Assembly (NCBI RefSeq): GCF_029931775.1
Contig: NC_079324.1
Location: 62,813,268 to 62,877,267, forward strand
From: Euleptes europaea
Taxonomy: Eukaryota; Chordata; Lepidosauria; Squamata; Sphaerodactylidae
Reading direction: 5' to 3'
Length of the DNA: 64,000 nucleotides
Shown: in pieces, positions 12,201 to 49,275 of the stretch
Layout: the number at the start of each line of letters is the position of its first letter
Position numbering within the stretch: position 1 is the first letter of the stretch
Program-made: the position numbers and the translations under genes
Notes under the pieces: model-generated
Databases searched by the model: none
Told to the model about the DNA's origin: nothing
Seen by the model: only the letters and a program-made list of their open reading frames with translations

Positions 12201-15137
12201 ATGTTCTTGGAGGAGAAGGCAGTCTATGGCTACTAGTCAAAATGGATACTAGTCGTGATGCATACCTATTCTCTACAGTCTCAGAGGAGCATGCCCATTA
12301 TATCAAATGCTGTAGAGCACAAGCAGGAGAATGCTGTTGCAGTCATTTTCCTAGAGGCACCTGGTTGGCCCCTGTGTGAACAGACTGCTGGACTTGATGG
12401 GCCTTGGTCTGATCCAGCACGGCCTTTCTTATGTTCTTATGTTGAACCTGGGACCTTCTGCGTGCCGAGCAGGTGCTCTACCACCAAGGCAGACAAAGAA
12501 AAACTAAGCAAGGTGCAGCACCAGGCTGACACCAGAAGAGCAGCTTACCAGTCACCAGCAACAGTCCGCTCCCTAGCTGCTTCAGGAAGACCACGCGCTG
12601 GAAATACAAGAAAAAGGGTTGGTCAGAGCTTAGTGAGATAAGAACGCAGCAGGGGACTGCTCAGCTGTGAAGGAGAGGATGAAAGCGCCTTGTCCGGTCT
12701 CCCTCACCTTGCCTCGGTGGCGGCCGGTGAGAAGGATCAGGATTGTTCCCGGGGTAATGGAGGCCCGCAGCTTCCTCTTATGCAGGGCGAAATTCTTTTT
12801 GCCGTGACTCAGGAGTTTACGTGGAACATCTTCCGTTGGGTAGTATCTGGGCTATCAGGATTTAAAAAAATGGCAACGTGATGTGAAACTCCAAGAATCC
12901 CCATTCAGTACAAGAGGCTGAAGATCACCCCAGCCATTGGGACTGTGGGTACCTGGAGTTGAACCCTCCCCCCCCACCAATGCGTTTTGTTGGCTCCTAA
13001 GTGTTTAATTGTGAGTCACAAAGTTCAAATCATTTTCAATTTCTATGCAAGTTTCCTAAGATCTTCGGCATAAAAAGTTTCCTGTAGGATGGAAGAGAAG
13101 GACTTGTTTGATAAGCCCATCCCTCCTCTCTCATTATAACCCCTAAAGAGTACTGCTGGAGATCCCTTGCCGGACATATCCGGCTGTCCTCAACCAGAGC
13201 CAGGGCCTTTTCGACCCTGGCACCAGCCTGATGGAGCTTTTTCTCAAGTGAGACCCGGGCCCCGTGGGACTTGGTTCAGTTCCACAGGGCCTGTAACACG
13301 GAGACGTTCCACCAGACCTATGGATTGCATTGTGCAGGGGGGGGTTGGACTAGATGACCATGGTGGTACCTTCCAACTTTATGATTCTATGGTTGAGGGC
13401 AGCTACAGTTGTACACCGGTAGGCCTCCCTGCTGGCCACTGTCAGGAAATTATCCCCTGCTGGTTATTTCTCTGCTGTCCTGTTATACTACCACATTTGA
13501 CTATTGCTCCTGCTGAACATCTCGTTAAGGGAGAATTGAAGGCGCCGTCTTTTAAGTATTTTAGACGTGTTGTTAATTTCCAGTTTTAGAGTTATATTGG
13601 ATATATATGTTGTTATGACACAGAATATTGTTAGCCGCTCTGAGCCCGACTTGTTTGGAAACAGCGGGATAAAAATCAAACAAATAAAAAAATAAAAAAT
13701 CCACTCCTCTCAGAGAATGCTGCTAAGCACAGACACAGTGACTTGAGCGTCAGAGCAAGACTGGGAAGAGTTCAAATCCTCTCTGCTCGCTGAGTGACTT
13801 TTGACCAGATACAACACTGAGCCTAGTTTTGATTCACATGCACTACAACCCCGGATGTGCAGAAGTCAACTGGAATGTGCACTCAGAAGTTATCTGGCAG
13901 GTCTTTGACTTCAAGGACACAGCCTGCCATATTAAAACAAGAAAAACAAAATGTCACCATCCCAGGGACTATAACTTCAATGCAAGAACCAGACACTGAA
14001 CTCACACCAACAATGCCTTCTTAGTCACTTACTGCTCTTAGAGCCACCAACGCACCAGCATGTGCAGAGTCCTTCCCAAATAACCCAGCCCCGAGCAACC
14101 TCCACAGATACTTTTCCCCTCCCTTTCTGCATATATCCTGCTTGTATCCTGGCTACCTGCAGACATGACTGACAACAGGAAATGGCCATGACCAGAAGGC
14201 TGATTTCAGCCGGGCTCACACCTAAGATCACCACCACTTTCACTAGCCATCCTGCTCACGCATTACAAGAACCAGTCATCTGGGATCGAACAGCCAACTT
14301 CTCAAAAGCTTCTTTGCCTGGTGGAGAGACCTTATACCCTGGGGCAAGTGGCTATTCAGAAGCAGATACCTGTTATTAACATATGAATACAGCCCTTTTA
14401 AAAAAGACATGTTGAGCGCAGACTATCCACAGTCCTGCACCATTTTGACTTTGGGCTAAGACTTCTTACCATTTTGCGAAGTTTGACCAGCCTGTTGCCT
14501 CCATTCTTATCCCCGCCAACAGGTTTCCTGGTTGTGGCTGGATCCTTCTCTCGCTTTTTCTTTTCTATCTGCAGACAAAACACATGTGAACATTAAAACC
14601 CTCGAAAACAAACGCTTTGCACAAAGAACAAACCTTGCCGGCTCCGTCCAAATGTTTGCCTCGTCCAACATGTTTGCCCGAAATGCAGCCAACCAAAAGC
14701 CATTGGGAAGATTACAAGAGAGGGATCCCAACAGCTCTTCCCTCACTGTTTGTCCCAACATGGAACATTTACAGATACACTGGTTTTGAACACTGGTTTT
14801 GAACATGGAAGTCCATTTAGCTGCTGTGGCTAACTGCTGTCAGCAGACCTCTCTGCCACCATGAATACGTCCAGTACTTTGCAAAAGCTGCTGGGCCCTA
14901 GAAGCCAGTGCTGCCTCTGGGGAAAGAGAATTCCACGTGTTACGCTCAAGCTTCCTTTACTCCGAGGAGCTCCTGAACCTCCCCTACCTTTGTTTCCGGA
15001 GCCTTGTACTTGCGCTTGTACATGGCCTTTCTGGCGTACATGGCCGATCGGGAATACCGCCCAATCCCCCGGGCCAGCACGGGGTTGCGGCTGGTATGGC
15101 ATTTCCGAACCCTCTTCGCTTTTTTCTCGTCCGCCAT
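9136..15137 (-). CDS. RPL6: Ribosomal protein L6 (eL6), six coding exons
   Basis: Component of the 60S ribosomal subunit. Coding exons on the minus strand, in order: 15137-14988, 14568-14470, 12851-12708, 12597-12549, 10381-10197, 9288-9136. All have GT/AG borders and join in frame to 780 nt (259 aa plus stop). The product carries the eL6 hallmarks: [20 protein letters not shown] near the N-terminus, [52 protein letters not shown], and the C-terminal [10 protein letters not shown]. The start ATG is the first base of exon 2 with a strong context (A at -3, G at +4). The lysine-rich N-terminus is about 29 residues shorter than my recollection of human RPL6 (288 aa). Introns hold CR1, SINE and hAT insertions. 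A retrocopy is excluded because introns are present. Confidence 0.97.
10197..10381 (-). CDS. RPL6: RPL6 exon 6
   Basis: 185 nt between a CCCCCAG acceptor and a GTGTGTGG donor. Encodes [20 protein letters not shown] through [10 protein letters not shown]. Confidence 0.97.
10461..10985 (-). repeat. CR1 LINE 3' end in RPL6 intron
   Basis: Long minus-strand CR1 piece. It starts GAATCATAGAGTTGGAAGGG (reverse of the TCTATGATTC tail) and reaches 'TCTGGGCACGTTCCAGCTTG'. It lies in the intron before exon 6. Confidence 0.85.
10987..11283 (-). repeat. CORE-type tRNA SINE
   Basis: Minus-strand copy running from 'AGAAGAGTTGGTTTTTATAT' to the tRNA-like end CTACTATGCTGGCTCTC. It directly abuts the CR1 piece, possibly having inserted at its end. 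Confidence 0.8.
11401..11715 (-). repeat. CR1 LINE fragment split by a hAT MITE
   Basis: Minus-strand CR1-type 3' end ('CATCAAGTCCAACCCCCTGC', then CATCCCTGAGAAGTG and CCAGCCTCTGCTTAAAGAC), interrupted at 11472-11620. Confidence 0.75.
11472..11620. mobile_element. hAT-type MITE, 149 bp
   Basis: Non-coding element with inverted ends CAGCGGTTTCCC and GGGAACCGCTG. It is flanked by a perfect 8-bp target duplication GCCTAGAG (11464-11471 and 11621-11628), the duplication size of the hAT superfamily. It inserted into an existing CR1 fragment. It has no transposase and would depend on one in trans. Confidence 0.85.
11926..12440 (+). repeat. CR1-like LINE 3' end (CTTATGTT tail)
   Basis: Near-complete 3' region: 'GGAGACATGATAGGGGTCTA', GGAACTCCCTGTCCCAGGA, ATGGATACTAGTCGTGATG, and the end GGCCTTTCTTATGTTCTTA. 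Confidence 0.75.
12445..12492 (-). repeat. SINE fragment (tRNA-like head of second family)
   Basis: GAACCTGGGACCTTCTGCG ... GTGCTCTACCAC is the reverse of the tRNA-like head found at 8300-8362. Only the head remains. Confidence 0.5.
12549..12597 (-). CDS. RPL6: RPL6 exon 5
   Basis: 49-nt exon encoding [17 protein letters not shown]. Acceptor TTTCCAG, donor GTAAGC. Phase 1 at its 3' end joins to GG of exon 6. Confidence 0.96.
12708..12851 (-). CDS. RPL6: RPL6 exon 4
   Basis: 48 codons, [19 protein letters not shown] through LLTGRHRGK. The acceptor is GATAG and the donor GTGAGG. Confidence 0.97.
13160..13690 (+). repeat. L2-like LINE 3' end with nested CR1 tail
   Basis: Contains GCCAGGGCCTTTTCGACCC, CAGGGCCTGTAACACGG, and a tail GCCGCTCTGAGCCCGAC ... 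GGGATAAAAATC followed by A-rich sequence, the usual end of this LINE type. A short CR1 3' end (13322-13395) lies inside it. Confidence 0.6.
13322..13395 (+). repeat. Truncated CR1 3' end
   Basis: About 70 bp: GGTTGGACTAGATGACCAT ... ATGATTCTATGG. The CTATGG at both edges may be a short target duplication or fortuitous tail overlap. Confidence 0.65.
14470..14568 (-). CDS. RPL6: RPL6 exon 3
   Basis: 33 codons: [33 protein letters not shown]. Acceptor CTGCAG, donor GTAAGA. Confidence 0.97.
14988..15137 (-). CDS. RPL6: RPL6 exon 2 (first coding)
   Basis: 50 codons. Encodes [19 protein letters not shown], then [20 protein letters not shown], then [11 protein letters not shown]. The acceptor TTGGTTAG is immediately followed by the ATG, so the splice defines the start context. 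Donor GTAGGG. Confidence 0.97.
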
Positions 15138-15404
15138 CTAACCAACAGAAAATTGAAGATTAATGACTTGTAAAAGGGAGGGGGGGGAGAGTGAAGAAGA
15201 AACTGAGGACAATTCAGCACCTTCCAACAGCGTGCCCCCCCCAACCCCTCATAGCTATACAGACTTCCTCCAAAGGGACTCCCGCTAAGTTCAACAGCAC
15301 CTAATTCCCAAATAAGCACAGGCAGAAGTTCAGCCTTACTCTCCCAGTAACACAGTCCAGAAGAATTAACTGGGGCCAAATATATTATGGGTAGCCCACC
15401 TGCC

Positions 15405-15543
15405 AATCACAGAACCATAAAGTTGGAATGCGACCGCCAGGGTCATCTAGTCCAACCCCCTACACAATGCAGCAAATTCACAACTACCTCCCCCCCAACC
15501 CCAGTGACCCCCTACTCCATGTCCAGAAGATAGCCAAGGTGCC
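15405..15543 (-). repeat. CR1 LINE 3' fragment
   Basis: Reverse CR1 end ('GGGTCATCTAGTCCAACCCC', 'GCAAATTCACAACTACCTCC') inside RPL6 intron 1. Confidence 0.75.
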
Positions 15544-16680
15544 CTCTTGTTGTTGCTGTAAGGACAGAGTCCTAAGACCTGCTCTCTCCAGGGGCTGCAG
15601 CACATTTTCCAAAATGGGTCATTTAAGCAGTAAAGTCAATTGCAGGTCAGTCATGGGGCCATTTCAGAGTCCAGTATAGAAACTGGCCCTCTTGTCCACA
15701 TCTCTCAACAGAGAAGAGAACCCCCACCCAGGATGGTAACCCAAGCGGGCGGGGATTTGAACCCCTCCCCCAGTTCAAGCCCAGCTCATCAATAAGAGAC
15801 CACCCATAAACAGCCATTGATCGCCATCAAGAGGAGATAACAAGGTGACCAAAAGGGGGGAAAGGAGAGAGAACCAGGAGCTGGTTGAGACGGCTCGAAG
15901 TGTCCTTCAGACACAAGACCCACTTTGTGGACAACCTCTGAGGAGCTGCCTCTACCAGCCCCAGAAAGGTATAATCTCAGGCGCCTGCATGGTGCAAAGA
16001 GGAAGGCCCGTCGCTGGCAGCAAGGAATACACGATGAAGGCTTGGTTCACACATGCAGAAGAGGGGGCGAGAACAGACGGGGCCGCTTCGAATGGCAGGT
16101 GCCAGGCGTTTTATTGCTTATTGACATCGTTTACATACAGTCCCTCTTTCCCCCCGTGCAAACAGAAAACCAGCCCCTAGACGCATCTCATCCCTTCTGT
16201 CTGCTCAGCTGGCTTTCTACTCTCGGGGAGCTTTTCGTTTTGAAGCGGGGGGGGGGCCTCCCAAAAGGTCCCTCCCCCCAGCGCTACACGAAACGGCAGC
16301 GCGGAGCCCCGCCCGGCGCTCTGCCCCCCCCTTGCATGTGTGAACTGCGCCTGCCACGCGTCTTCTCCTTGGGAAAGAGGCCGCCAACGGGAACATTCAG
16401 CCATTCCACCACCGCCGCGGCCAACATGCCACGCGGGACCGGTCGGAGCCCCGCTGGAGACAGCCGGCTTCCCAGTCAGAGCGGCGGCCTGGCCTGGCCT
16501 GGCCTACCCTCCCTCCGCAGCGCCGCCGCCACGCTCCATAATAGCCGCGCACCGCCCGCCAGGCGTCCCCGAACCAGCCCGCCCACGTCGGGAGAGCGTC
16601 CGGCGCTCCCCGAAGGCGGATGGCGGCGGATACCGACTCCCGGTCTTGGCTGCGAAGCTGTCGGAGGCCGCCATTCTTAC

Positions 16681-16699
16681 CTTCGGAGAAGGGAAAAGG
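16681..16699 (-). other. RPL6: RPL6 non-coding exon 1 with TOP leader
   Basis: The minus strand reads CCTTTTCCCTTCTCCGAAG and is followed at once by a consensus donor GTAAGA. The pyrimidine-rich start is a 5' terminal oligopyrimidine (TOP) tract, the mark of ribosomal-protein mRNAs under mTOR/LARP1 control. Spliced to exon 2 it gives a leader of about 19 nt ending GAAG before ATGG. The exact start base is inferred from the C-start rule. Confidence 0.8.
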
Positions 16700-16767
16700 A
16701 GGCAATATCCGGGAACCCGCCCCTAAAGAGAAACGGATGTGTGACGTTTCGCGGGCTGCCCCCTAAG

Positions 16768-16788
16768 CCCTCTGGGAGATGTAGTTTC
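16768..16788 (-). promoter_or_regulatory. ZNF143/STAF-type binding site
   Basis: The minus strand has AACTACATCTCCCAGAGGG, close to the vertebrate ACTACAATTCCCAGCATGC motif bound by ZNF143. It lies about 70-90 bp upstream of the RPL6 TOP start, a usual position. Binding is inferred from the motif only. Confidence 0.6.
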
Positions 16789-16829
16789 TATAGCCCTCTA
16801 TTAATGCCATTGTATTCCCTATTGCTACG

Positions 16830-17167
16830 TATGGACTGCCAAAAAAACAAATCAGTGGGTTATAGATCAAATCAAGCCTGAACTGACCCTAGAAGCTAAA
16901 ATGACTAAACTGAGGCTGTCGTATTTTGGTCACGTCATGAGACGACAAGAGTCACTGGAAAAGACCGTCATGTTAGGAAAAGTAGAGGGCAGCAGGAAAA
17001 GAGGAAGGCCCAACAAGAGATGGATTGACTCAATAAAGGAAGCCACAGCCTTCAATTTGCAAGATCTGAGCAAGGCTGTCAAAGATAGGACATTTTGGAG
17101 GGCTTTCATTCATAGGGTCACCATGAGTCGGAAGCGACTTGACGGCACTTAACACACACACACACAC
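16830..17167 (+). repeat. BovB (RTE) LINE 3' end, copy 1
   Basis: The frame at 16901-17152 encodes the end of the RTE/BovB reverse transcriptase ORF (FGHVMRRQESLEK, GRPNKRWIDSIKEA). It is followed by CATGAGTCGGAAGCGACTTG, ACGGCACTTAA and a (CA)n tail, the diagnostic BovB 3' end. The copy is 5' truncated. Confidence 0.9.
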
Positions 17168-17730
17168 ATGTATGGGTGTGACAGCTGGACGTTGAAGAAA
17201 GCTGATAGGAAGAAAGTAGATTCCTTTGAAATGTGGTGCTGGAGGAGAGTGTTACGGATACCGTGGACTGCCCAAAAACAAAAAAACAAATCAGTGGGTT
17301 CTAGATCAAATCAAGCCTGAACTGACCATAGAAGCTAAAATGACTCAACGGAGGCTGTTGCACTTTGGTCACATTATGAGAAGACAAGAGTCACTGGAAA
17401 AGACAATCGGGCTAGGAAAAGTTGAAGGGAGCAGGAAAAGAGGAAGACCCAACAGGAGATGGATTGACTCTATAAAGATAACTCACAGTCGGTAGCCGTG
17501 TTAGTCTGTCTGCAGTAGTAGAAAAGGGCAAGAGTCCAGTAGCACCTTAAACACTTTAAAGTCTTTAAGGTGCTACTGGACTCTGACTCTATAAAGGAAG
17601 CCCTGGCCCTCAATTTGCAAGATCTGAGCAAGAAAGATAAGGATAGGACATTATGGAGGACACTGATTCATAGGGTCGCCATGAGTTGGAAGTGACTTCA
17701 CGGCACTTAACACACACATAGTCAACGGTC
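17168..17730 (+). repeat. BovB (RTE) LINE 3' end, copy 2, with nested insertion
   Basis: A slightly longer second BovB 3' end head to tail with copy 1. It starts TGTATGGGTGTGACAGCTGG (motif YGCESWTL in autonomous copies; here YGCDSWTL) and ends CGGCACTTAACACACACA. A 106-bp fold-back interrupts it at 17478-17583. Confidence 0.9.
17478..17583. mobile_element. Penelope-like fold-back, 106 bp
   Basis: Starts with CGGTAGCCGTGTTAGTCTG. It then has inverted arms: AGAGTCCAGTAGCACCTTAA faces TTAAGGTGCTACTGGACTCT. A 13-bp target duplication TGACTCTATAAAG flanks it (17465-17477 and 17584-17596) inside the BovB copy. The end sequence and arm words are those of the longer insertion at 18518-18733. The Penelope assignment rests on the fold-back form, the variable target duplication and the hammerhead-like core in relatives. 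Confidence 0.6.
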
Positions 17731-18224
17731 CGAGGTGTTTGACATGTAAGAGGGGAAAATGAAGTGTAAGTGGAACGAAGGGGAACAGGCTAGCTTGCTG
17801 CCATGTGAAAATATAAGTCTCGCAGGGACAAACCTTTGGCACCACTCTTCTGGACCGACAAGCAAGAAGCAAGAACGACGTGGTTCTTTAAAAGCAAGGG
17901 AGATTTATTTCAGGGGGCTGTCGCTCCTTAGCCTGTTGCAAGAAAATAAGCGAGAGTCTTGCGGCACAATTATGTTCCAGCAGAAGCTTGGGGGGTGACT
18001 CGAGTCCCCTAAACTCCTGTACACTTTATGCTGCCGTATGTGGAGCAGAATCGTTGTGCAAGGGCAGAGACGATGTATGATAGGAAAAATGGAAAAGATT
18101 CAGTCTCCTTGGGATTGTCCACAAATGCAGACAGCTTGACTGTAATGGGCTGAGTAAAGAGAAAGAGTTTATCACCTGCACCAAGGATTATATTAGCCTA
18201 GCAAGGCTAGGGAGTTTTAATTTT
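17731..18224. other. Intergenic DNA between RPL6 and PTPN11
   Basis: No exon or confidently classified repeat recognised. Confidence 0.4.
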
Positions 18225-18787
18225 TTAAAAATTTATGTTATTTATAGTTCACCTTTCTCACTTGGACTCAAGGCGGATTACACAGCGTTAGTCAATACAA
18301 TCAATAGGATGGGGCATTCAGTAAACAATGCAATGGGATTAGGATTGTAGAACCAGCCAGAGACCTAAAAATGGAACTGAAGCAAAGCATAAGTATTAAC
18401 CTGATACATTAAATGATGCAAATTTACATAGTAGGGTTCCACTTGCAGCAAAAGATACCCACTGTTTCACACCCAATAGTCCTATGTACCCGCATGAATC
18501 ATTCCACTTTGCATAGTCAAAAAGGGCAAGAGTCCAGTAGCACCTTAAAGACTAACAAAAATATATTTTCTGGTAGGGTATGAGCTTTCGTGAGCCACAG
18601 CTCACTTCTTCAGATACAGCTAGAATGTGACTCCATCGGTCTTTAACTAAAGGAACAGTATGTAAATGTGAATAGCAGGCTTGATGGGATTAGGTGTGAT
18701 ATGCAGAAGTCTGTGATGTCCAGGGGAGAATTATCCACTTTGCATAGTTTGTGGAAAGCCAGGGGAGTAGGAGCCTTCCTGACCTCA
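18225..18787 (-). repeat. L2-like LINE fragment split by an insertion
   Basis: Minus-strand L2-like 3' part (TTATTTATAGTTCACCTTTC, TCAAGGCGGATTACACAGC). It continues after the insertion with GGGAGTAGGAGCCTTCCTGA. The insertion at 18518-18733 carries a 15-bp target duplication. Confidence 0.65.
18518..18733 (-). mobile_element. Penelope-like insertion with hammerhead-like core
   Basis: 216 bp flanked by a perfect 15-bp target duplication TCCACTTTGCATAGT (18503-18517 and 18734-18748). On the minus strand, 18617-18578 reads GTAT, CTGAAGA, A, GTGAGC-TGTG-GCTCAC, GAAA, GCTC, ATAC. This is the order stem I, hammerhead core, stem II hairpin, GAAA, palindromic AGCT (stem III), cleavage triplet, stem I. 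The end reads TTAGTCTTTAAGGTGCTACT. Hammerhead motifs are known in Penelope-like elements; membership of this family is inferred. Confidence 0.6.
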
Positions 18788-18960
18788 GGCAATGCTGACT
18801 CTATGACCTTAGACAGATCATGAGAGGGAGGGCATCTTGGCCATCTTCTGGGCATGGAGTAGGGGTCCCTGGGGGTGGGAGGTAGTTGTGAATTTCCTGC
18901 ATTGTGCAGTTGGTTGGACTAGATGACCCTGGTGGTCCCTTCCAACTCTATAGTATAACG
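18788..18960 (+). repeat. CR1 LINE 3' end
   Basis: 'ATGCTGACTCTATGACCTTA' through 'GGTTGGACTAGATGACCCTG' to CCAACTCTATAG, the last ~170 bp of CR1. Confidence 0.8.
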
Positions 18961-19666
18961 TATCAGTCGAGAGCTCGCTTGGTGCAACTGCGGAAGTCGG
19001 ATCTCGGGTTGCGATCCAGTAAATCTACTGTCGCAACAAGCCTGTCGTTCCCTCGAAGTGCCACAAGGCGCCTTTGTGCCGTTGTCGTCATGATCTCCTA
19101 GGGCTGTATAGTGCTACGGGGGAAAACAGCCACATAAATACTTCCGGTTTCCATTCGGACGCCGCCACGTGCGGAGTTCGAGCCTTATGCGAGCATTAGA
19201 GATGATTTACGATAGGAAAGAACGGGAAGTACTTCCCCTAAATCCACGGAATATAGAGGCGGGTGGTGGGGAGAAGAGCGGCTCTTCCTCCAAACCGGGG
19301 CTTCCCGCCTATTCTTATTCCGCCCCTCCGAACGTTCGCTTGAGAACCGGCCGTGTTTGTGCGACAGTGACGGAACGTCCGGACGTTCCCTTTGACGCCG
19401 ACGCGGCGCGCGCACGCGCACAACGAGCGCTCTCCTCCTCCCAACGCAGCCTCGTTCCTCCACGGCCGCGCAACACGCACGGGGGGGGGGGGAGAAGGAG
19501 GCGGGGCGAGGTCTGGGCGTCGCGATCCCATGACGCGCAAGGGCCTGCGACGTGTTGCTCTGTGTGGCTCCCAGGCCCGAATGCGGCTGGGCCGGGGTCG
19601 GTTCTGACTCTCCGTCCGGCGAAGGGGCCTCATGTAAGGGAGCCGGAGACGGGCCGAGGTGGGAAG

Positions 19667-48625
<28,959 letters not shown>

Positions 48626-48660
48626 TGAGACCGTGCAAGGAGAGGTGCCGTCGGAGAAGG
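48626..48660 (+). other. PTPN11: PTPN11 3' UTR, proximal part ending at a splice donor
   Basis: 35 nt follow the stop, then GAGAAG|GTATGT, a near-consensus donor at 48661. This suggests that exon 15 is followed by a 3' UTR intron. Confidence 0.6.
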
Positions 48661-48967
48661 TATGTCTGTCTCTTAAGGGGTGACACTGGGGGGTGAGGAC
48701 TTCTGGGGGGCAGACCACATTCCCTGCCTTCTAGAGGAAGGGTGACCACTGGCTGTCCCCAGGGGCTCCGTGGCAGTCCGGGGAAGGGGTGCTGTCGGTT
48801 TAGCCCTCATCTTTGACCTTCAGCTGACCTTGGTTTGGCTTCTGCTCTGCCAGCTGGGTCTTCTGCCTGGGGCTCCTTCCTGCTGTGTAGGCACGGCTTT
48901 TCAAGCCTGCTTTTTCCCTCCGCCTAGTTCTGCTGTCCTCTTTCACCTCTTCTGGCTGTGGTGTGGT

Positions 48968-49275
48968 GGTTACAGCGTGGTGTAGTGGTTAAGAGCAGTG
49001 GTTAGGAGCGGCATACTCTAATTTGGAGAACCGGGTTTGATTCCACATGAGCGGCGAAGGCTAATCTGGTGAACTGGATTTGTTTCCCCGCTCCTACACA
49101 CGATGCTAGCTGGGTGACCTTGGGCTAGTCACAGTTTTTTAGCGCTTTCTCAGCTCCACCAGCCTCACAGGGTGTCTTGTTATGGGGAGGGGAAGGGAAG
49201 GTTATTATAAGCCGCTTTGAGTCTTCCTTAAGTGGTAGAGAAAGTCAGCATATAAAAACTAACTCTTCTTCCACC
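48968..49275 (+). repeat. CORE-type tRNA SINE
   Basis: GTTACAGCGTGGTGTAGTGG ... GTCAGCATATAAAAACTAAC. Inside the predicted 3' UTR intron. Confidence 0.85.

Larger units (their letters stand above)
16230..16800 (-). promoter_or_regulatory. RPL6: RPL6 promoter and CpG-rich first exon region
   Basis: GC- and CpG-rich block around the RPL6 transcription start, sharply different from the AT-rich flanks. It includes the TOP exon (16681-16699) and an upstream ZNF143-type site. Long plus-strand frames here (for example 15925-16881) are by-products of low stop-codon frequency in CpG-rich DNA. Confidence 0.8.

Noticed and set aside
15925-16881. 318-codon plus-strand frame over the RPL6 promoter
   Set aside because: It lies in the CpG-rich RPL6 promoter and exon 1 on the opposite strand, has low-complexity Arg/Pro/Ala composition and no domain. 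Expected by chance in GC-rich DNA.
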